Shown: positions 1-8,447 of the stretch, piece after piece
Position numbering within the stretch: position 1 is the first letter of the stretch
How the letters are laid out: the number at the start of each line of letters is the position of its first letter
Source of the DNA: Novosphingobium sp. ST904
GTDB lineage: Bacteria > Pseudomonadota > Alphaproteobacteria > Sphingomonadales > Sphingomonadaceae
Assembly: GCF_001298105.1 (NCBI RefSeq)
Contig: NZ_LGJH01000141.1
Span: forward strand, 23,670 to 87,669
DNA: 64,000 bases
Direction of reading: 5' to 3'
The notes under the pieces: model-generated
The model's database searches: none
The model's input: only the letters and a program-made list of their open reading frames with translations
Told to the model about the DNA's origin: nothing
Made by a program: the position numbers and the translations under genes

Positions 1-874
1 CGGGCGGACTCCTGCAGGCATTGGGCGCCTATTTCATCTGGTGCCTGTTCCCGCTCTACTTCGCGGCGCTGCATACGGTGGCCCCGTTCGAGGTCGTGGC
101 CTGGCGGCTGCTGTTCACCCTGCCGTTCTGCCTCATCATGGTCGCGGTGCTGCGCCAGGGGCCGCAACTGCGCGCCGCACTCGGCAATCCGCGCATCCTG
201 GGCGCGCTGGCGCTGAGCGGGCTGCTGATCGGCACCAACTGGCTGGTCTACGTGATCGCCGTGCTCGAAGGCCACGTGCTGGCCGCCAGCCTCGGCTACT
301 ACATCAATCCGCTGGTGAACGTGCTGGCCGGCACGATCTTCCTGCGCGAGCGGTTGACGCGGCTGCAATGGCTGGCGGTGATCCTGGCCGGGGTCGGCGT
401 TGCCATGCTGGCCTGGGGCGCGATCGACACGCTGTGGATCAGCCTCAGCCTCGCGCTGAGCTTCGCGGGCTATGGCCTCGTGCGCAAGCTGGCACCGGTC
501 GAAGCCCTGCCGGGCCTCACCGTGGAAACGCTGGTGCTGCTGGTGCCGGCGCTGGGGATGCTGGGCTGGCAGGCGCAAGCCCGGCCGGGCTCGCCATGGG
601 GCAGGCGCCGACCACCAGCATCCTGCTTGCCTGCGCAGGGATCGTTACCGGCGTTCCGCTGCTGCTTTTTGCAAGCGCGGCGCGGCGGCTGGATTTCTCG
701 GTGCTCGGCTTCATCCAGTTCGTGACGCCCACGGGCGTGTTCCTGCTCGGCCTCTTCGCCTTCGGCGAGCCGCTCAAGCGGGTGCAGGTCTACTGCTTCC
801 TGTTCATCTGGACCGCCATCGCCGTGTTCTGCTGGGACCTGCTTTCGCGCAAGCGCAAGGTCGCCGCAGCCTGA
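1..874 (+). CDS. rarD: RarD-type EamA/DMT permease, 5' end outside window, frameshifted
   Basis: This is an inner-membrane drug/metabolite transporter of the RarD branch of the EamA family; substrates of RarD proteins are poorly known. The reading frame is open from base 3 (GLLQALGAYF...), so the N-terminus lies upstream of the window. Hydrophobic helices follow one another with typical motifs, including NWLVYVIAV, LGYYINPLVNVL and FLRERLTRLQWLAV. The frame breaks near base 585 (after GWQAQA). The C-terminal helices (TGVPLLLFASAARRL, FVTPTGVFLLGLF, GEPLKRVQVY) continue in the next frame to a TGA at 872. Adding one base restores a full RarD, so a sequencing deletion is likely. It converges on the HPP gene with a 10-base gap. 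Confidence 0.85.
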   Translation, partial: GRTPAGIGRLFHLVPVPALLRGAAYGGPVRGRGLAAAVHPAVLPHHGRGAAPGAATARRTRQSAHPGRAGAERAADRHQLAGLRDRRARRPRAGRQPRLLHQSAGERAGRHDLPARAVDAAAMAGGDPGRGRRCHAGLGRDRHAVDQPQPRAELRGLWPRAQAGTGRSPAGPHRGNAGAAGAGAGDAGLAGASPAGLAMGQAPTTSILLACAGIVTGVPLLLFASAARRLDFSVLGFIQFVTPTGVFLLGLFAFGEPLKRVQVYCFLFIWTAIAVFCWDLLSRKRKVAAA

Positions 875-884
875 ACCGCTGCCG

Positions 885-1561
885 TCAGGCGCGCCTGCCG
901 CGCTGGAGAAGCGCCTGAACGAAGGCGTCGAGATCGTCCACCTCGACGTCGAGCACTTCGTCCCACTCGGCCAGCAGCGCCTCGATATCCGCGCGCGTAT
1001 AGGGATCGGGCGCCTTGTGCTGCACTTTCGGCGCGCGGTGCGGCCAGGGGTGGCCGGTGAGGTTATTGTATATCCACCCGAACTGGCTGAGAATCACGAC
1101 ATTGAGCGCCAGCGGAACGAGATAGCTGATGCCCCAGGCCTGGCTGCCCGTGGCCCCCAGCGCATAGAGCAGCGCGCAGGCACCGCCCGGAGGGTGCAGG
1201 CTGCGGGTGAGCGACATGGCCGCGATCGCCAGCCCCACCGCAACCGCGCCTGCCAGCCACGGATCGCCCAGCAGGTGGCCCACCGCCAGCCCGACCATCG
1301 CGGAAATGAGATTGCGCCGATCACGGACCACGGCTGCGCCAGCGGGCTGGCGGGAACGCAGAACACGAGCACGGTCGAGGCGCCGAGCGGCGCGACGAGA
1401 AACGGCAGCGCCGCCAGTTCCGAACTCTGCAGCAGCCAGGTGACACCGCCGGCAATGGCGATTCCCAACATGCCGCCGAAAGCCCCGCGCATCCAGCCGA
1501 GGCGCCCCAGCCCGCCGCGCGCCAAGCCGCCGCGCAATATCGTCATCAATCCCGCCGCCAC
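885..1561 (-). CDS. HPP family integral membrane protein, frameshifted
   Basis: HPP proteins are small multi-helix membrane proteins; some are implicated in nitrite transport in chloroplasts and cyanobacteria. The N-terminal part (GTG at 1561, or ATG at 1546) carries LGIAIAGGVTWLL and APLGASTVLVF. The family motif follows (PASPLAQPWSVIG), then the frame is lost near 1312. The continuation in the neighbouring frame has LISAMVGLAVGH and the name-giving LHPPGGACALL, then a charged C-terminal tail rich in Asp/Glu (AEWDEVLDVEVDDLD). Inserting one G (GGCGGCAAT instead of GGCGCAAT) joins the two halves into about 225 residues, the normal size. The break is probably an error, not decay. Confidence 0.8.
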
Positions 1562-1735
1562 CGGCCCCGCTCTCCATTACAGTGCGAACGGGCGGCCTAT
1601 GGACGAGTCGCCCAGCCATGGCGAGGCGAGTCGTGCTTGGGCACCGGAAAGCCGGTGTGTGACGGGCTTCGTCATCCTCGCCGCGCCATGCTGCCGCAAA
1701 TAGGCCACGATCGCGTGTTTGCCTGCGCTCTCCCG

Positions 1736-2086
1736 ATGGAGCGCCCCATGCCCGCGATCGACGCCGCACCTGCTGTCCCCGCTGCCGAGCAGACGATCGA
1801 CGCCTTCGACCTCAGGCAGTTGCGCGCCCCGCCGGATGCCCGGTTCAGCGCCGTGCGCCCGCGCTGCCCCGAAGCGCGCTCGGGAGAGATCGTGGTCTGC
1901 GCGCCAGACCCGGAGCGGGAACGGCTACGCCCGCTCCCCGAAGGCTATGACATTCCCGAAGGTCCGCCCCGGCTGGAGATGAAGCTGGATGAAACCACCA
2001 GCGCCGATGTGCATCTGGAAGCCCAGGTCTTTCCCAACGGCACGGTCAGCAACCGGCTGATGGTGGGCCTGAAGAAGAAGTTCTGA
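1736..2086 (+). CDS. Small hypothetical protein
   Basis: This is an unrecognised protein of about 116 residues. ATG codons exist at 1736 and 1748, and an upstream extension to 1637 looks non-coding. The central part CPEARSGEIVVCAPDPERER resembles the cysteine-containing C-x(n)-GEIVVC element seen in many short sphingomonad secreted proteins of unknown function. No convincing signal peptide is visible, although the two cysteines about 12 residues apart could form a disulfide. The C-terminus ends in basic residues (LMVGLKKKF). It is monocistronic and converges on the nitroreductase across a hairpin-rich spacer. Confidence 0.55.
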   Translation: MERPMPAIDAAPAVPAAEQTIDAFDLRQLRAPPDARFSAVRPRCPEARSGEIVVCAPDPERERLRPLPEGYDIPEGPPRLEMKLDETTSADVHLEAQVFPNGTVSNRLMVGLKKKF

Positions 2087-2111
2087 AGCACCTTGGCCAC
2101 ATGAAAAGCCC

Positions 2112-2182
2112 GTCCGCCCGAGGGAAAGGCGGACCGGGCCCGTTGGGCGTCCCGGCGACAGGAGGGGGAAGTGTCCGGGACG
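2112..2182. terminator. Two consecutive hairpins between convergent genes
   Basis: The first hairpin pairs GTCCGCC (2112-2118) with GGCGGAC (2128-2134). The second pairs CGTCCCGG (2148-2155) with CCGGGACG (2175-2182). They fill the gap between the converging hypothetical gene and the nitroreductase gene and probably end both transcripts. Neither has a long U-tract, so the termination efficiency is uncertain. Confidence 0.5.
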
Positions 2183-2192
2183 CTTATAGGGT

Positions 2193-2771
2193 TCAGGCGA
2201 ACTTGCCGGCCCGGGCGATCTCGGCCACCGGCTTGCGGCCCGAGGCCACTTCGCGTTCCTGAAGGAATTCGGGAAGCTGGCTCTTGTCGCCGATCCGGCC
2301 GATGGCGAAGGCCGCTTCAAGGCGGTGATCGGCGGGAATGCCAAGCGCCTGCTCGGCCTCGCCGAACTTCAGCCCGGTCATGCCATGCGTATGGTAGCCC
2401 AGCGCCTGCGCCTGGAGCGCCGCCAGCGCCCATACCGCACCGGCATCGAAGCTGTGGCTGTGATTGTCCGAATTGCCCTTGTCCGAGCGCATCTGGCTAT
2501 CGGACACGACATAGACGAGCGCCGAGGCGTCCTTGGCCCAGCCCTGGTTGAACTCGATCAGCTGCGAAAGCAGCAGGTCCCAGTTGGCATCGCCCTTCTT
2601 CGCATAGAGGAAGGTCCAGGGCTGCACGTTGTAGGCCGAAGGCGCCCAGCCGGCAGCCTCGAAGATCACGTCGAGGTCTTCCTGCGAAATCTCGCTGCCA
2701 TCGAAGGCGCGCGGCGACCAGCGGTTGACGATCAGCTTCTCGACCTTGGGATGGGCAGTACGTCCGGTCAT
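2193..2771 (-). CDS. Nitroreductase family protein
   Basis: This 192-residue FMN-dependent NAD(P)H oxidoreductase belongs to the nitroreductase fold; such cytoplasmic enzymes reduce nitro compounds, quinones or enones. The FMN-phosphate binding start is seen as NRWSPRAFDG near residues 17-26, followed by the family hallmark AAGWAPSAYNVQPW (about 39-52) and the C-terminal GLKFGEAEQALGIP and AIGRIGDK segments. Length and motifs are intact. It lies 45 bases downstream of the pirin gene on the same strand. A LysR regulator diverges from that pirin, so nitroreductase and pirin may form one stress- or electrophile-responsive unit (inference). Confidence 0.88.
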   Translation of the reverse strand: MTGRTAHPKVEKLIVNRWSPRAFDGSEISQEDLDVIFEAAGWAPSAYNVQPWTFLYAKKGDANWDLLLSQLIEFNQGWAKDASALVYVVSDSQMRSDKGNSDNHSHSFDAGAVWALAALQAQALGYHTHGMTGLKFGEAEQALGIPADHRLEAAFAIGRIGDKSQLPEFLQEREVASGRKPVAEIARAGKFA

Positions 2772-2816
2772 GTCGATTTCCTTGGTTGATGAGAATGTTG
2801 GGAGAGAAAGGGAGAT

Positions 2817-3509
2817 TCAGGCCGCGTCGACCAGGACGAGCTCGGCATCCTCGATGGCGGTGACGGTGATGGTATCGAGCCCGGTGATCGCCACGCCGTC
2901 GCGCGGCTGCGCTTCGACATCGCCCACCAGGATGCGGCCCTTCGCGGAAACCAGATAGGCATGGCGCCCGCGCCCGGTTTCGTAAGTGACGGTGTCGCCC
3001 GCCTTGACGGTGGCACCCAGCACGCGGGCATCGGCTCGGATCGGCAGCGCGTCCTCATCCCCGGCGATGCCGCTGGCGAGAGTCACGAAGCGACCGGTGC
3101 GATCGTCCTTCGGGAACGGCCGCGCCCCCCAGCCCGGAGCCTCGCCCCGCTGGTCCGGCAGGATCAGATCTGGAACAGGGTGGTCGCCTCGTCCTCGAGA
3201 TTGAACTCGGAATGGACGATGCCGGTCCCCGCGCTCATCACCTGGACGTCACGCGCGTGCGCCGCTTGTTGCCAAGCTGTCCTGATGCGTGATCGCCCCG
3301 GTACGGACATAAGTGATGATTTCCATGTCGCGGTGCGGGTGCGGCGGGAAACCCGAACGCGGGCCGATGGTATCGTCGTTCCAGACCCTCAGGCGCCCCC
3401 AGTTGGTGCGGGCCGGATCGTGGTAATCGGCGAAGGAAAAATGGTGATGGGCATCGAGCCAGCCGTGATCGGCGGCTCCGAGGCTAGCGAAGGGACGAAC
3501 TTCGATCAT
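2817..3509 (-). CDS. Pirin family protein, disrupted by three small indels
   Basis: Pirins are bicupin proteins, some with quercetinase-type dioxygenase activity. The N-terminal half starts at MIEVRPFASL and has the metal-binding cupin motif FPPHPHRDMEIITYV plus GAITHQDSL. The frame is then lost. MSAGTGIVHSEFNLED and QIW-ILPDQRGEAPGWG appear in other frames. The original frame returns for the C-terminal cupin (VTLASGIAGDED to the end). Adding single bases near 3270, 3255 and 3168 gives a normal 231-residue pirin. Three losses that exactly restore frame are hard to explain biologically and indicate poor base calling. It is divergent from the LysR gene, 122 bases away. Confidence 0.8.
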
Positions 3510-3602
3510 GTGGCCCTCCTGGGTCAGTTTGTGTGCCGTTCTGTGCCCCCTAGGTAGCGCTTGCCGAGCCACCGGATAATTGGGATAAAATCGATCGAGA
3601 TG

Positions 3603-3617
3603 TTCAACTAAACTGAA
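3603..3617. promoter_or_regulatory. Candidate LysR-type box in the pirin/lysR divergent promoter
   Basis: TTCA-N7-TGAA, fitting the T-N11-A pattern of LysR operators, lies 15 bases before the LysR start codon, in the 122-base gap shared with the pirin gene. The surrounding bases are AT-richer than average (ATAATTGGGATAAAAT at 3577-3592). This is only a pattern match. Confidence 0.3.
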
Positions 3618-3631
3618 GGCTTCTTCTACCG

Positions 3632-4576
3632 ATGGTCGATATCGCGCCGCCCAGCCTCGATCACTTGCGCACCTTCCTGCTCGTCGTCGAGGAAGGCAGC
3701 TTCGGCGGCGCGGCCCGCAAGCTGGGCCGCGCGATCTCGGTGGTGAGCTATGCCATCGCCCAGCTCGAAACCCAGCTCGACGTCCGCCTGTTCGAACGGG
3801 AAGGCTCGCGAAAACCGAAGCTTACCGAGCAGGGACGCGCCTTGCTGAGCGAGGCCCATGCCATCGCCGACGATGTCGACGCCCTGCTCGCCAAGGTGCG
3901 CAGCCTGCGGCAGGGACTGGAAGCGGAACTCTCGCTGGCGGTGGATGTCATGGTGCCGGGCAACGTGCTGGCAAAGCTGCTGCGCGACTTTCAGGTGATG
4001 TTCCCGAGCGTCCCCCTCCGCCTCCATGTGGAAGCGCTGGGCGCCGTCGCCGCGCTGGTGCTGGACAGCCGCGCGACTCTTGCCATCGCCGGGCCCGATA
4101 TCCTCGATCTTCCCGAAATCCAGCGCGAAACCGTGGGTTCTGTCGAGATGGTGCCGGTGGCCGCCCCCGGCCATCCGCTCGCCGTGCCCGGCCCGATCGC
4201 CCCGGGTGAGGCGCGCAAGCACCTGCAACTCGTGCTGACCGATCGCTCTCCATTGACGGAAGGCCGGGACTTTTCGGTCTTCAGCCCCCGGTCCTGGCGC
4301 CTCGCCGATCTCGGCGCCAAACATGCCCTGCTCAAGGAGGGAATTGGCTGGGGATCGATGCCGCGCCACCGGATTTCCGCCGATCTTGCCAGCGGCGAAC
4401 TGGTCGAACTCCACCTGCCCGAACGGCCGACTATCGACTATGCCCTCGTCGCCCTGTGGCGCAAGGACAGTCCGCCCGGCCCCGCCGCCGTCTGGGTTCT
4501 CGACGAGATTCGCGAACGTCTCGCGAACTGCGCGCCGATCGCCGCCCCTGCTTCCCCCAATCGGACACTTGCGTAG
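3632..4576 (+). CDS. LysR family transcriptional regulator
   Basis: This 314-residue DNA-binding regulator has an N-terminal winged helix-turn-helix at about residues 8-67 (LRTFLLVVEEGSFGGAARKLGRAISVVSYAIAQLE..., then LFEREGSRKPKLTEQG), a linker helix and a type-2 periplasmic-binding-like effector domain. It is transcribed away from the pirin-nitroreductase pair, the usual layout for a LysR protein controlling its neighbours. The effector cannot be read from the sequence. The gene is intact, unlike pirin beside it. YgfZ follows 27 bases after the stop but probably has its own promoter. Confidence 0.92.
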   Translation: MVDIAPPSLDHLRTFLLVVEEGSFGGAARKLGRAISVVSYAIAQLETQLDVRLFEREGSRKPKLTEQGRALLSEAHAIADDVDALLAKVRSLRQGLEAELSLAVDVMVPGNVLAKLLRDFQVMFPSVPLRLHVEALGAVAALVLDSRATLAIAGPDILDLPEIQRETVGSVEMVPVAAPGHPLAVPGPIAPGEARKHLQLVLTDRSPLTEGRDFSVFSPRSWRLADLGAKHALLKEGIGWGSMPRHRISADLASGELVELHLPERPTIDYALVALWRKDSPPGPAAVWVLDEIRERLANCAPIAAPASPNRTLA

Positions 4577-4603
4577 CTCGCGGCGCTGCCCCACTTATCG
4601 GCC

Positions 4604-5348
4604 ATGACCGCCAGCCGCCTGTTCGACCGCGCCGTGATCCGGCTTTCCCCCCGCCCCGATTCGAACGAAGATGTCGCCGAATTCCTGCAAGGCCTCGTCA
4701 CCGCCGACGTGACGAAAGTGCTGCCCACCTGGGCTGCGCTCCTTTCCCCGCAGGGCAAGGCGCTGTTCGACTTCCTCGTCTGGCCCGGCGGCAACGGCCT
4801 GCTGATCGATTGCGAGGCGGAAGCTGCCGACGCGCTCGTCAAGCGACTGTCGATGTACCGCCTGCGCCGCGCCATAGACATCGTTCGTGACGATACGCTG
4901 GCCATCCACTGGCGCCCCCACACCGGCGACGGCGCCGCGCCCGACCCCCGGCATCACGCCTTGGCGAACGCTGGATCGCGCCGTCGACCCCACCGATCCT
5001 TCCGAATCCGAAGGCGCCGACCTTGCCTGGCGTGCACACCGGCTTGCCATGGGCGTGCCGGAAGGCCGCGCCGAGCTTGGTGACGGCGAAACGCTCTGGC
5101 TGGAATGCAACGCCGTGGAACTGAACGGCGTAAGCTTCACCAAGGGCTGCTATGTCGGGCAGGAAAATACCGCGCGCATGAACTGGCGGCAGAAGGTCAA
5201 CCGCCGCCTGATCGTGGTCCCGCTCGCCCGCTCCGACGAAAAACGTCGCCGCGCGGCCTATCCCGAACTGGGCTTTGCCGTGGATCATCTGCGAGTGGAG
5301 GACATCGACCCCCAGCTCGCGCCGAAGTGGCTCGAACTCCAGGTCTGA
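4604..5348 (+). CDS. ygfZ: YgfZ/GcvT-like folate-binding protein (CAF17 family), frameshifted
   Basis: YgfZ proteins bind tetrahydrofolate and help Fe-S cluster enzymes. The N-terminal half (residues 1-115: FLQGLVTADVTKVLP, WAALLSPQGKALFDFLVW) is in one frame. The second half is in another and contains HRLAMGVPEG and the diagnostic cysteine motif KGCYVGQENTARMNW. Two single-G insertions near 4965 and 4982 would give ...ALGERWIAPVDPTDPS..., a natural join and about 248 residues; one extra base is the alternative. The C-terminal beta-barrel is short, as in other sphingomonad YgfZ proteins. The gene is followed convergently by the first GNAT gene. Confidence 0.82.
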
Positions 5349-5375
5349 CCGTCCACCCCTGAAAGCCGAAAGCGA

Positions 5376-5930
5376 TCAGGCCATCATCGCCGCGCCGTTC
5401 GCCGCATTCACCGGCGCGCGGTGCTCGAGATCGGCCACGTAGATCCGCGCGCTGACCGGCATTCCCCGACCAACACTGAACCGCTCGCGGTCCTCACCGC
5501 TGTCCGCAAAGCCCGATGCCTCCAACACGCCCAAGGTTGCGGGATTGTCGGCAAAGTGGCTCGCCACGATGCGGCGGTGGCCCAGTGTCCGGGCCTGGTC
5601 CAGCACGGCGCGAACCGCTTCTCCGGCAAATCCCTTTCCCCGGTGGGACGGCACAATCCAGTAGCCGAGCTCGATGTCGCCCTCGATACGGCCCAGACCG
5701 ATCCCGCCCACGAGTTGAGGGCCATCCGGCGCGCGCAAGTACATGAAGAAATGCGGCAGGCGCGGATCGCGCGGCTTGCCGAGATATTCGCGCATGGCGC
5801 GACTGGAGCGCGGCATTTCGCCAACACCCAGATTACGCTGAACGGCTTCATCCGAAATGGCTTCGACCAGTTCGTCGAAGTCTTCCGGCCAGCCGGGCCT
5901 CAGAAACAGTCTCTCCGTGCGGACGAACAT
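5376..5930 (-). CDS. GNAT family N-acetyltransferase (copy 1 of a tandem pair)
   Basis: This is a 184-residue acetyltransferase of the RimJ/RimL-like GNAT group. The start at MFVRTERLFLRPGWPEDF matches the start of the neighbouring copy; an upstream extension to 6032 is unlikely. The acetyl-CoA binding segment is RGKGFAGEAVRAVLDQA (about residues 99-115), followed by RRIVASHFADNPATLGVLEASGF. It is clearly paralogous to the gene at 6118-6705, sharing RLFLRPGWPED, ELGYWIV/NLGYWIA and RIVASHF. The substrate is unknown. Confidence 0.85.
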   Translation of the reverse strand: MFVRTERLFLRPGWPEDFDELVEAISDEAVQRNLGVGEMPRSSRAMREYLGKPRDPRLPHFFMYLRAPDGPQLVGGIGLGRIEGDIELGYWIVPSHRGKGFAGEAVRAVLDQARTLGHRRIVASHFADNPATLGVLEASGFADSGEDRERFSVGRGMPVSARIYVADLEHRAPVNAANGAAMMA

Positions 5931-6080
5931 GTGACGGTTCTCCGTTATCTCTTTTTCCGCGGCAGCCCCTATGCACAAAGCTCCGGCCCAATGCACGGCT
6001 TTTGCTATGCTCCGGGCCTCTGCCGCGACCAAGCCGCGCTATCGCGCCGATATGGCTGGAAAGACTGAAATGAGGAGGCG

Positions 6081-6114
6081 GTGCAGCCCCGGCGACAAGG
6101 CGCCGGGGCTGCAC
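6081..6114 (-). terminator. Strong 14-bp stem-loop between the two GNAT genes
   Basis: GTGCAGCCCCGGCG (6081-6094) pairs perfectly with CGCCGGGGCTGCAC (6101-6114) around a six-base loop. It begins three bases after the stop of the upstream GNAT gene (minus strand). It is a likely factor-independent or pause-type terminator that separates the two paralogues, though without a clean T-run. Confidence 0.6.
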
Positions 6115-6117
6115 CGA

Positions 6118-6705
6118 TCATGCGGCGCGCTGACGCGCGATGCCGGATCCGCCGCCAAGACCGGTATTGCCGCGATCATCATCGCAATCGCTGGGCGAAT
6201 CGAACTCCAGCGCATATTCGCGCGCCGGATAGGCCATGCCGCGGCTTTCGCTGAACCGCTCGACCAGGCGTCCTGTCCGGTGGAAACCGGATTTCTCGAG
6301 CACGCGGCCGGATGCCGGGTTATCGATGAAATGGCTGGCAACGATCCGCTTGTGCCCGATCGCCCGAGCGAGCGAGAGGACGGCGCGCACCGCCTCGCTC
6401 GCGAAGCCCTGCCCCCAGTGATCGCGTGCAATCCAGTAGCCGAGATTCACTTCGCCATCGAGATCGGACAGGCCGATGCAACCGACCAGCCGCGAACCAT
6501 GGGCGCTGGGCTCCGTGATCAGGAAACGCGGGAGCAGCATGTCCTGATCGGTGCCCAGGAAACGCCGTGCATCCTCGCTGGTGTAAGGCCAGGGCGCCTT
6601 GGCGAGATTGCGGACGACCTTTTCGTCGTCGATCAGCGCCAGCAGTTCTTCCCAGTCCTCGGGCCATCCAGGCCGCAGGAACAGCCGTTCGCTGCGAATG
6701 AACAT
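6118..6705 (-). CDS. GNAT family N-acetyltransferase (copy 2 of a tandem pair)
   Basis: This 195-residue RimJ/RimL-like acetyltransferase starts MFIRSERLFLRPGWPEDW, almost identical to copy 1. Acetyl-CoA site: WGQGFASEAVRAVLSLARAIG, followed by KRIVASHFIDNPASGRVLEKSGF. Its C-terminus is longer than copy 1 and ends in an Asp/Gly-rich tail (DCDDDRGNTGLGGGSG), which may be disordered. The pair reflects an old tandem duplication, with enough divergence to suggest different substrates. Confidence 0.85.
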   Translation of the reverse strand: MFIRSERLFLRPGWPEDWEELLALIDDEKVVRNLAKAPWPYTSEDARRFLGTDQDMLLPRFLITEPSAHGSRLVGCIGLSDLDGEVNLGYWIARDHWGQGFASEAVRAVLSLARAIGHKRIVASHFIDNPASGRVLEKSGFHRTGRLVERFSESRGMAYPAREYALEFDSPSDCDDDRGNTGLGGGSGIARQRAA

Positions 6706-6872
6706 AGTGTATCTCCACTCATCCGCCCCGCGCCATCGGTATCAGAAGCGCGTGACATTGCGATTACGCACAACGCGCGAAGGCCCTGAAATATCCGCGC
6801 AAATTCGTAAGAAAGTGTACGGATCGGTCGCCTTGCGAACGATTGTGCGGTGCTGTGAGGGAGACACGAAAA

Positions 6873-6952
6873 GAGGGAGACGGGTAGGCCCCTCTCCCTC
6901 GATCAGCCGATCACGAAAATCGGCGGGGCCATCCCGTCAGGATGGCCCTTTT
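6873..6952. terminator. Two hairpins downstream of rpmA, the second with a T-run on plus
   Basis: GAGGGAGA (6873-6880) pairs with TCTCCCTC (6893-6900). GGGCCATCC (6926-6934) pairs with GGATGGCCC (6940-6948), followed by TTTT on the plus strand. The gap 6706-6965 lies upstream of GNAT copy 2 and downstream of rpmA (both on minus). The elements most likely end the rplU-rpmA transcript; the rest of the gap should hold the GNAT promoter, which I cannot pinpoint. Confidence 0.5.
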
Positions 6953-6965
6953 ATCGACCATCCGA

Positions 6966-7235
6966 TTATTCGGCGGCTTCTGCCATGACGTCTACGGAGA
7001 CGTACTTACGGCCCTGCTTGCCGTCGTGGAAACGCACGCGACCTTCGGCGGTGGCGAACAGGGTGTGGTCCTTGCCGATGCCGACGTTCACGCCCGGATA
7101 CACACGGGTACCGCGCTGACGAATGATGATGTTGCCGCCGATCACTTCCTGACCGCCGAACTTCTTCACGCCAAGACGGCGGCCTGCAGAGTCGCGACCG
7201 TTACGCGACGAACCGCCAGCTTTCTTATGTGCCAT
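6966..7235 (-). CDS. rpmA: 50S ribosomal protein L27
   Basis: This 89-residue ribosomal protein L27 is located near the peptidyl-transferase centre. The N-terminus [20 protein letters not shown] is the classical L27 start without the cleavable extension found in Firmicutes, and [16 protein letters not shown] and VRF follow. It lies 24 bases downstream of rplU in the universal rplU-rpmA order. Confidence 0.98.
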   Translation of the reverse strand: MAHKKAGGSSRNGRDSAGRRLGVKKFGGQEVIGGNIIIRQRGTRVYPGVNVGIGKDHTLFATAEGRVRFHDGKQGRKYVSVDVMAEAAE

Positions 7236-7259
7236 TGTTCAGTCCTTCCGATCTTTGGC

Positions 7260-7556
7260 TCAGGCGACAGACACGATGCGCAGCAGCGTAAGCTGCTGGC
7301 GGTGACCGTTCTTGCGGCGATAGTTATGGCGGCGGCGCTTCTTGAACACCACGACCTTTTCGCTCTTGGCCTGTGCGATGATCTCGGCCGAAACCGTGAT
7401 CTTCGAGGCGTCAGCGACTTCGCCGTCGTTGCCGGCGAGCAGAACGTCGCCCAGCGTGATGGTCTCACCGGCTTCACCAGCCAGCTTTTCAACCGCGATC
7501 TTGTCTCCGGCGGCAACCCGATACTGCTTGCCGCCCGTGCGCACAACTGCGAACAT
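7260..7556 (-). CDS. rplU: 50S ribosomal protein L21
   Basis: This 98-residue L21 protein binds 23S r[21 protein letters not shown] is the family start; a seven-residue upstream extension to 7577 is not needed. The basic signature [17 protein letters not shown] lies near the C-terminus. It is the first gene of the rplU-rpmA unit. The 250-base gap to the divergent lipoprotein gene (7557-7812) should contain its leader and promoter, but I recognise no riboswitch there. Confidence 0.97.
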   Translation of the reverse strand: MFAVVRTGGKQYRVAAGDKIAVEKLAGEAGETITLGDVLLAGNDGEVADASKITVSAEIIAQAKSEKVVVFKKRRRHNYRRKNGHRQQLTLLRIVSVA

Positions 7557-7812
7557 GGTGCCCTTACCTAATCTCAATGAGCCCTAAACAGGCCGAAACA
7601 ACTCTGCCCCGGCCGCTCTGGTCCAGGAAGGAACCGTGGAGCCTTGCGGGCGACGCACCGGCATCCCATTTGCACGGGGTACCGGAAAGAAGGGTGCCGT
7701 TAGTCCACCACCCGATTCGTGTCAACCAAGGAGTGGCCCGGGTCCGGCTGCGAAACGCGATTCAACCGTGATTGAGGCTCGCGATCAGCCATGGCCATGC
7801 TATGTCATGCCC

Positions 7813-8360
7813 ATGACCCGTACACCAGTCCGTTTTCTGCCGCCGATCCCGCATCTCTGCCTGACTTTGGCGCTGCCCCTGGGGCTTGCGGCCTGCTCGA
7901 CGGCGGGAAGCTATCCCTCGCTGGCCTATCGGGGGGCCGAACGCAGCGCCTTGCCCGCGCCGGCGGAACCCGCGCCGCCGCCCGTCCAGCTTCCCCCGCC
8001 GAGCACCGATCTCACCACGCGAATCAGCGGACTCGTCACGGCGGCCCAGGATGCAGACCGTCAGTTCGCATCGAAGCGCCCCGCCGCCGAACGGGCGGTG
8101 AGCGCCGCGGCCCGCGCTGCGCGGACGAGCGATTCCTGGGTTTCGGCCCAAGTCGCCGTTTCCGCACTTCAGGCCAGCCGCGACACTGCCGTTGCCGCTC
8201 TCGCGGATCTCGATTCGCTTTATGCCGATGCGCGCACCGCCGCCCCTACCGACGAATCCCCCAGCACCAGGGCCATCGATACCGCGCGCAGCAGGTCCAG
8301 GGTCTCGTGAATGCCCAGAACGACATCATCTCGGGCCTCGATGCCCGACTGAGGAACTGA
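7813..8360 (+). CDS. Predicted lipoprotein, frameshifted near C-terminus
   Basis: This is an unrecognised outer-membrane-type lipoprotein of about 182 residues. A basic start and hydrophobic stretch end in the lipobox GLAACS, with Cys near residue 28. A Pro-rich spacer follows, then an Ala-rich helical domain (about 75-180) that probably forms a coiled coil. The frame is lost near 8288; one added base gives the natural end QQVQGLVNAQNDIISGLDARL. Alternative ATG at 7807. It is followed by a strong hairpin. Confidence 0.65.
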
Positions 8361-8370
8361 AACGGAAAAA

Positions 8371-8395
8371 CCCCTCCCTCTTGACGAGGGAGGGG
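8371..8395. terminator. Bidirectional intrinsic terminator
   Basis: CCCCTCCCTC (8371-8380) and GAGGGAGGGG (8386-8395) form a perfect 10-bp stem with a five-base loop. On the minus strand it is followed by TTTTT (complement of 8366-8370), making a textbook intrinsic terminator for the minus-strand membrane-protein gene. It can also stop the converging lipoprotein transcript. Confidence 0.85.
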
Positions 8396-8447
8396 TCTCC
8401 GAAGCGCCCGATCCTTGTCCGAAAGCCCCCCGGCCCGGACAGGTGGA

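Noticed and set aside
7557..7812. Ribosomal-protein leader riboswitch upstream of rplU
   Set aside because: The gap is of suitable size but I could not identify a conserved L21 leader structure by eye.
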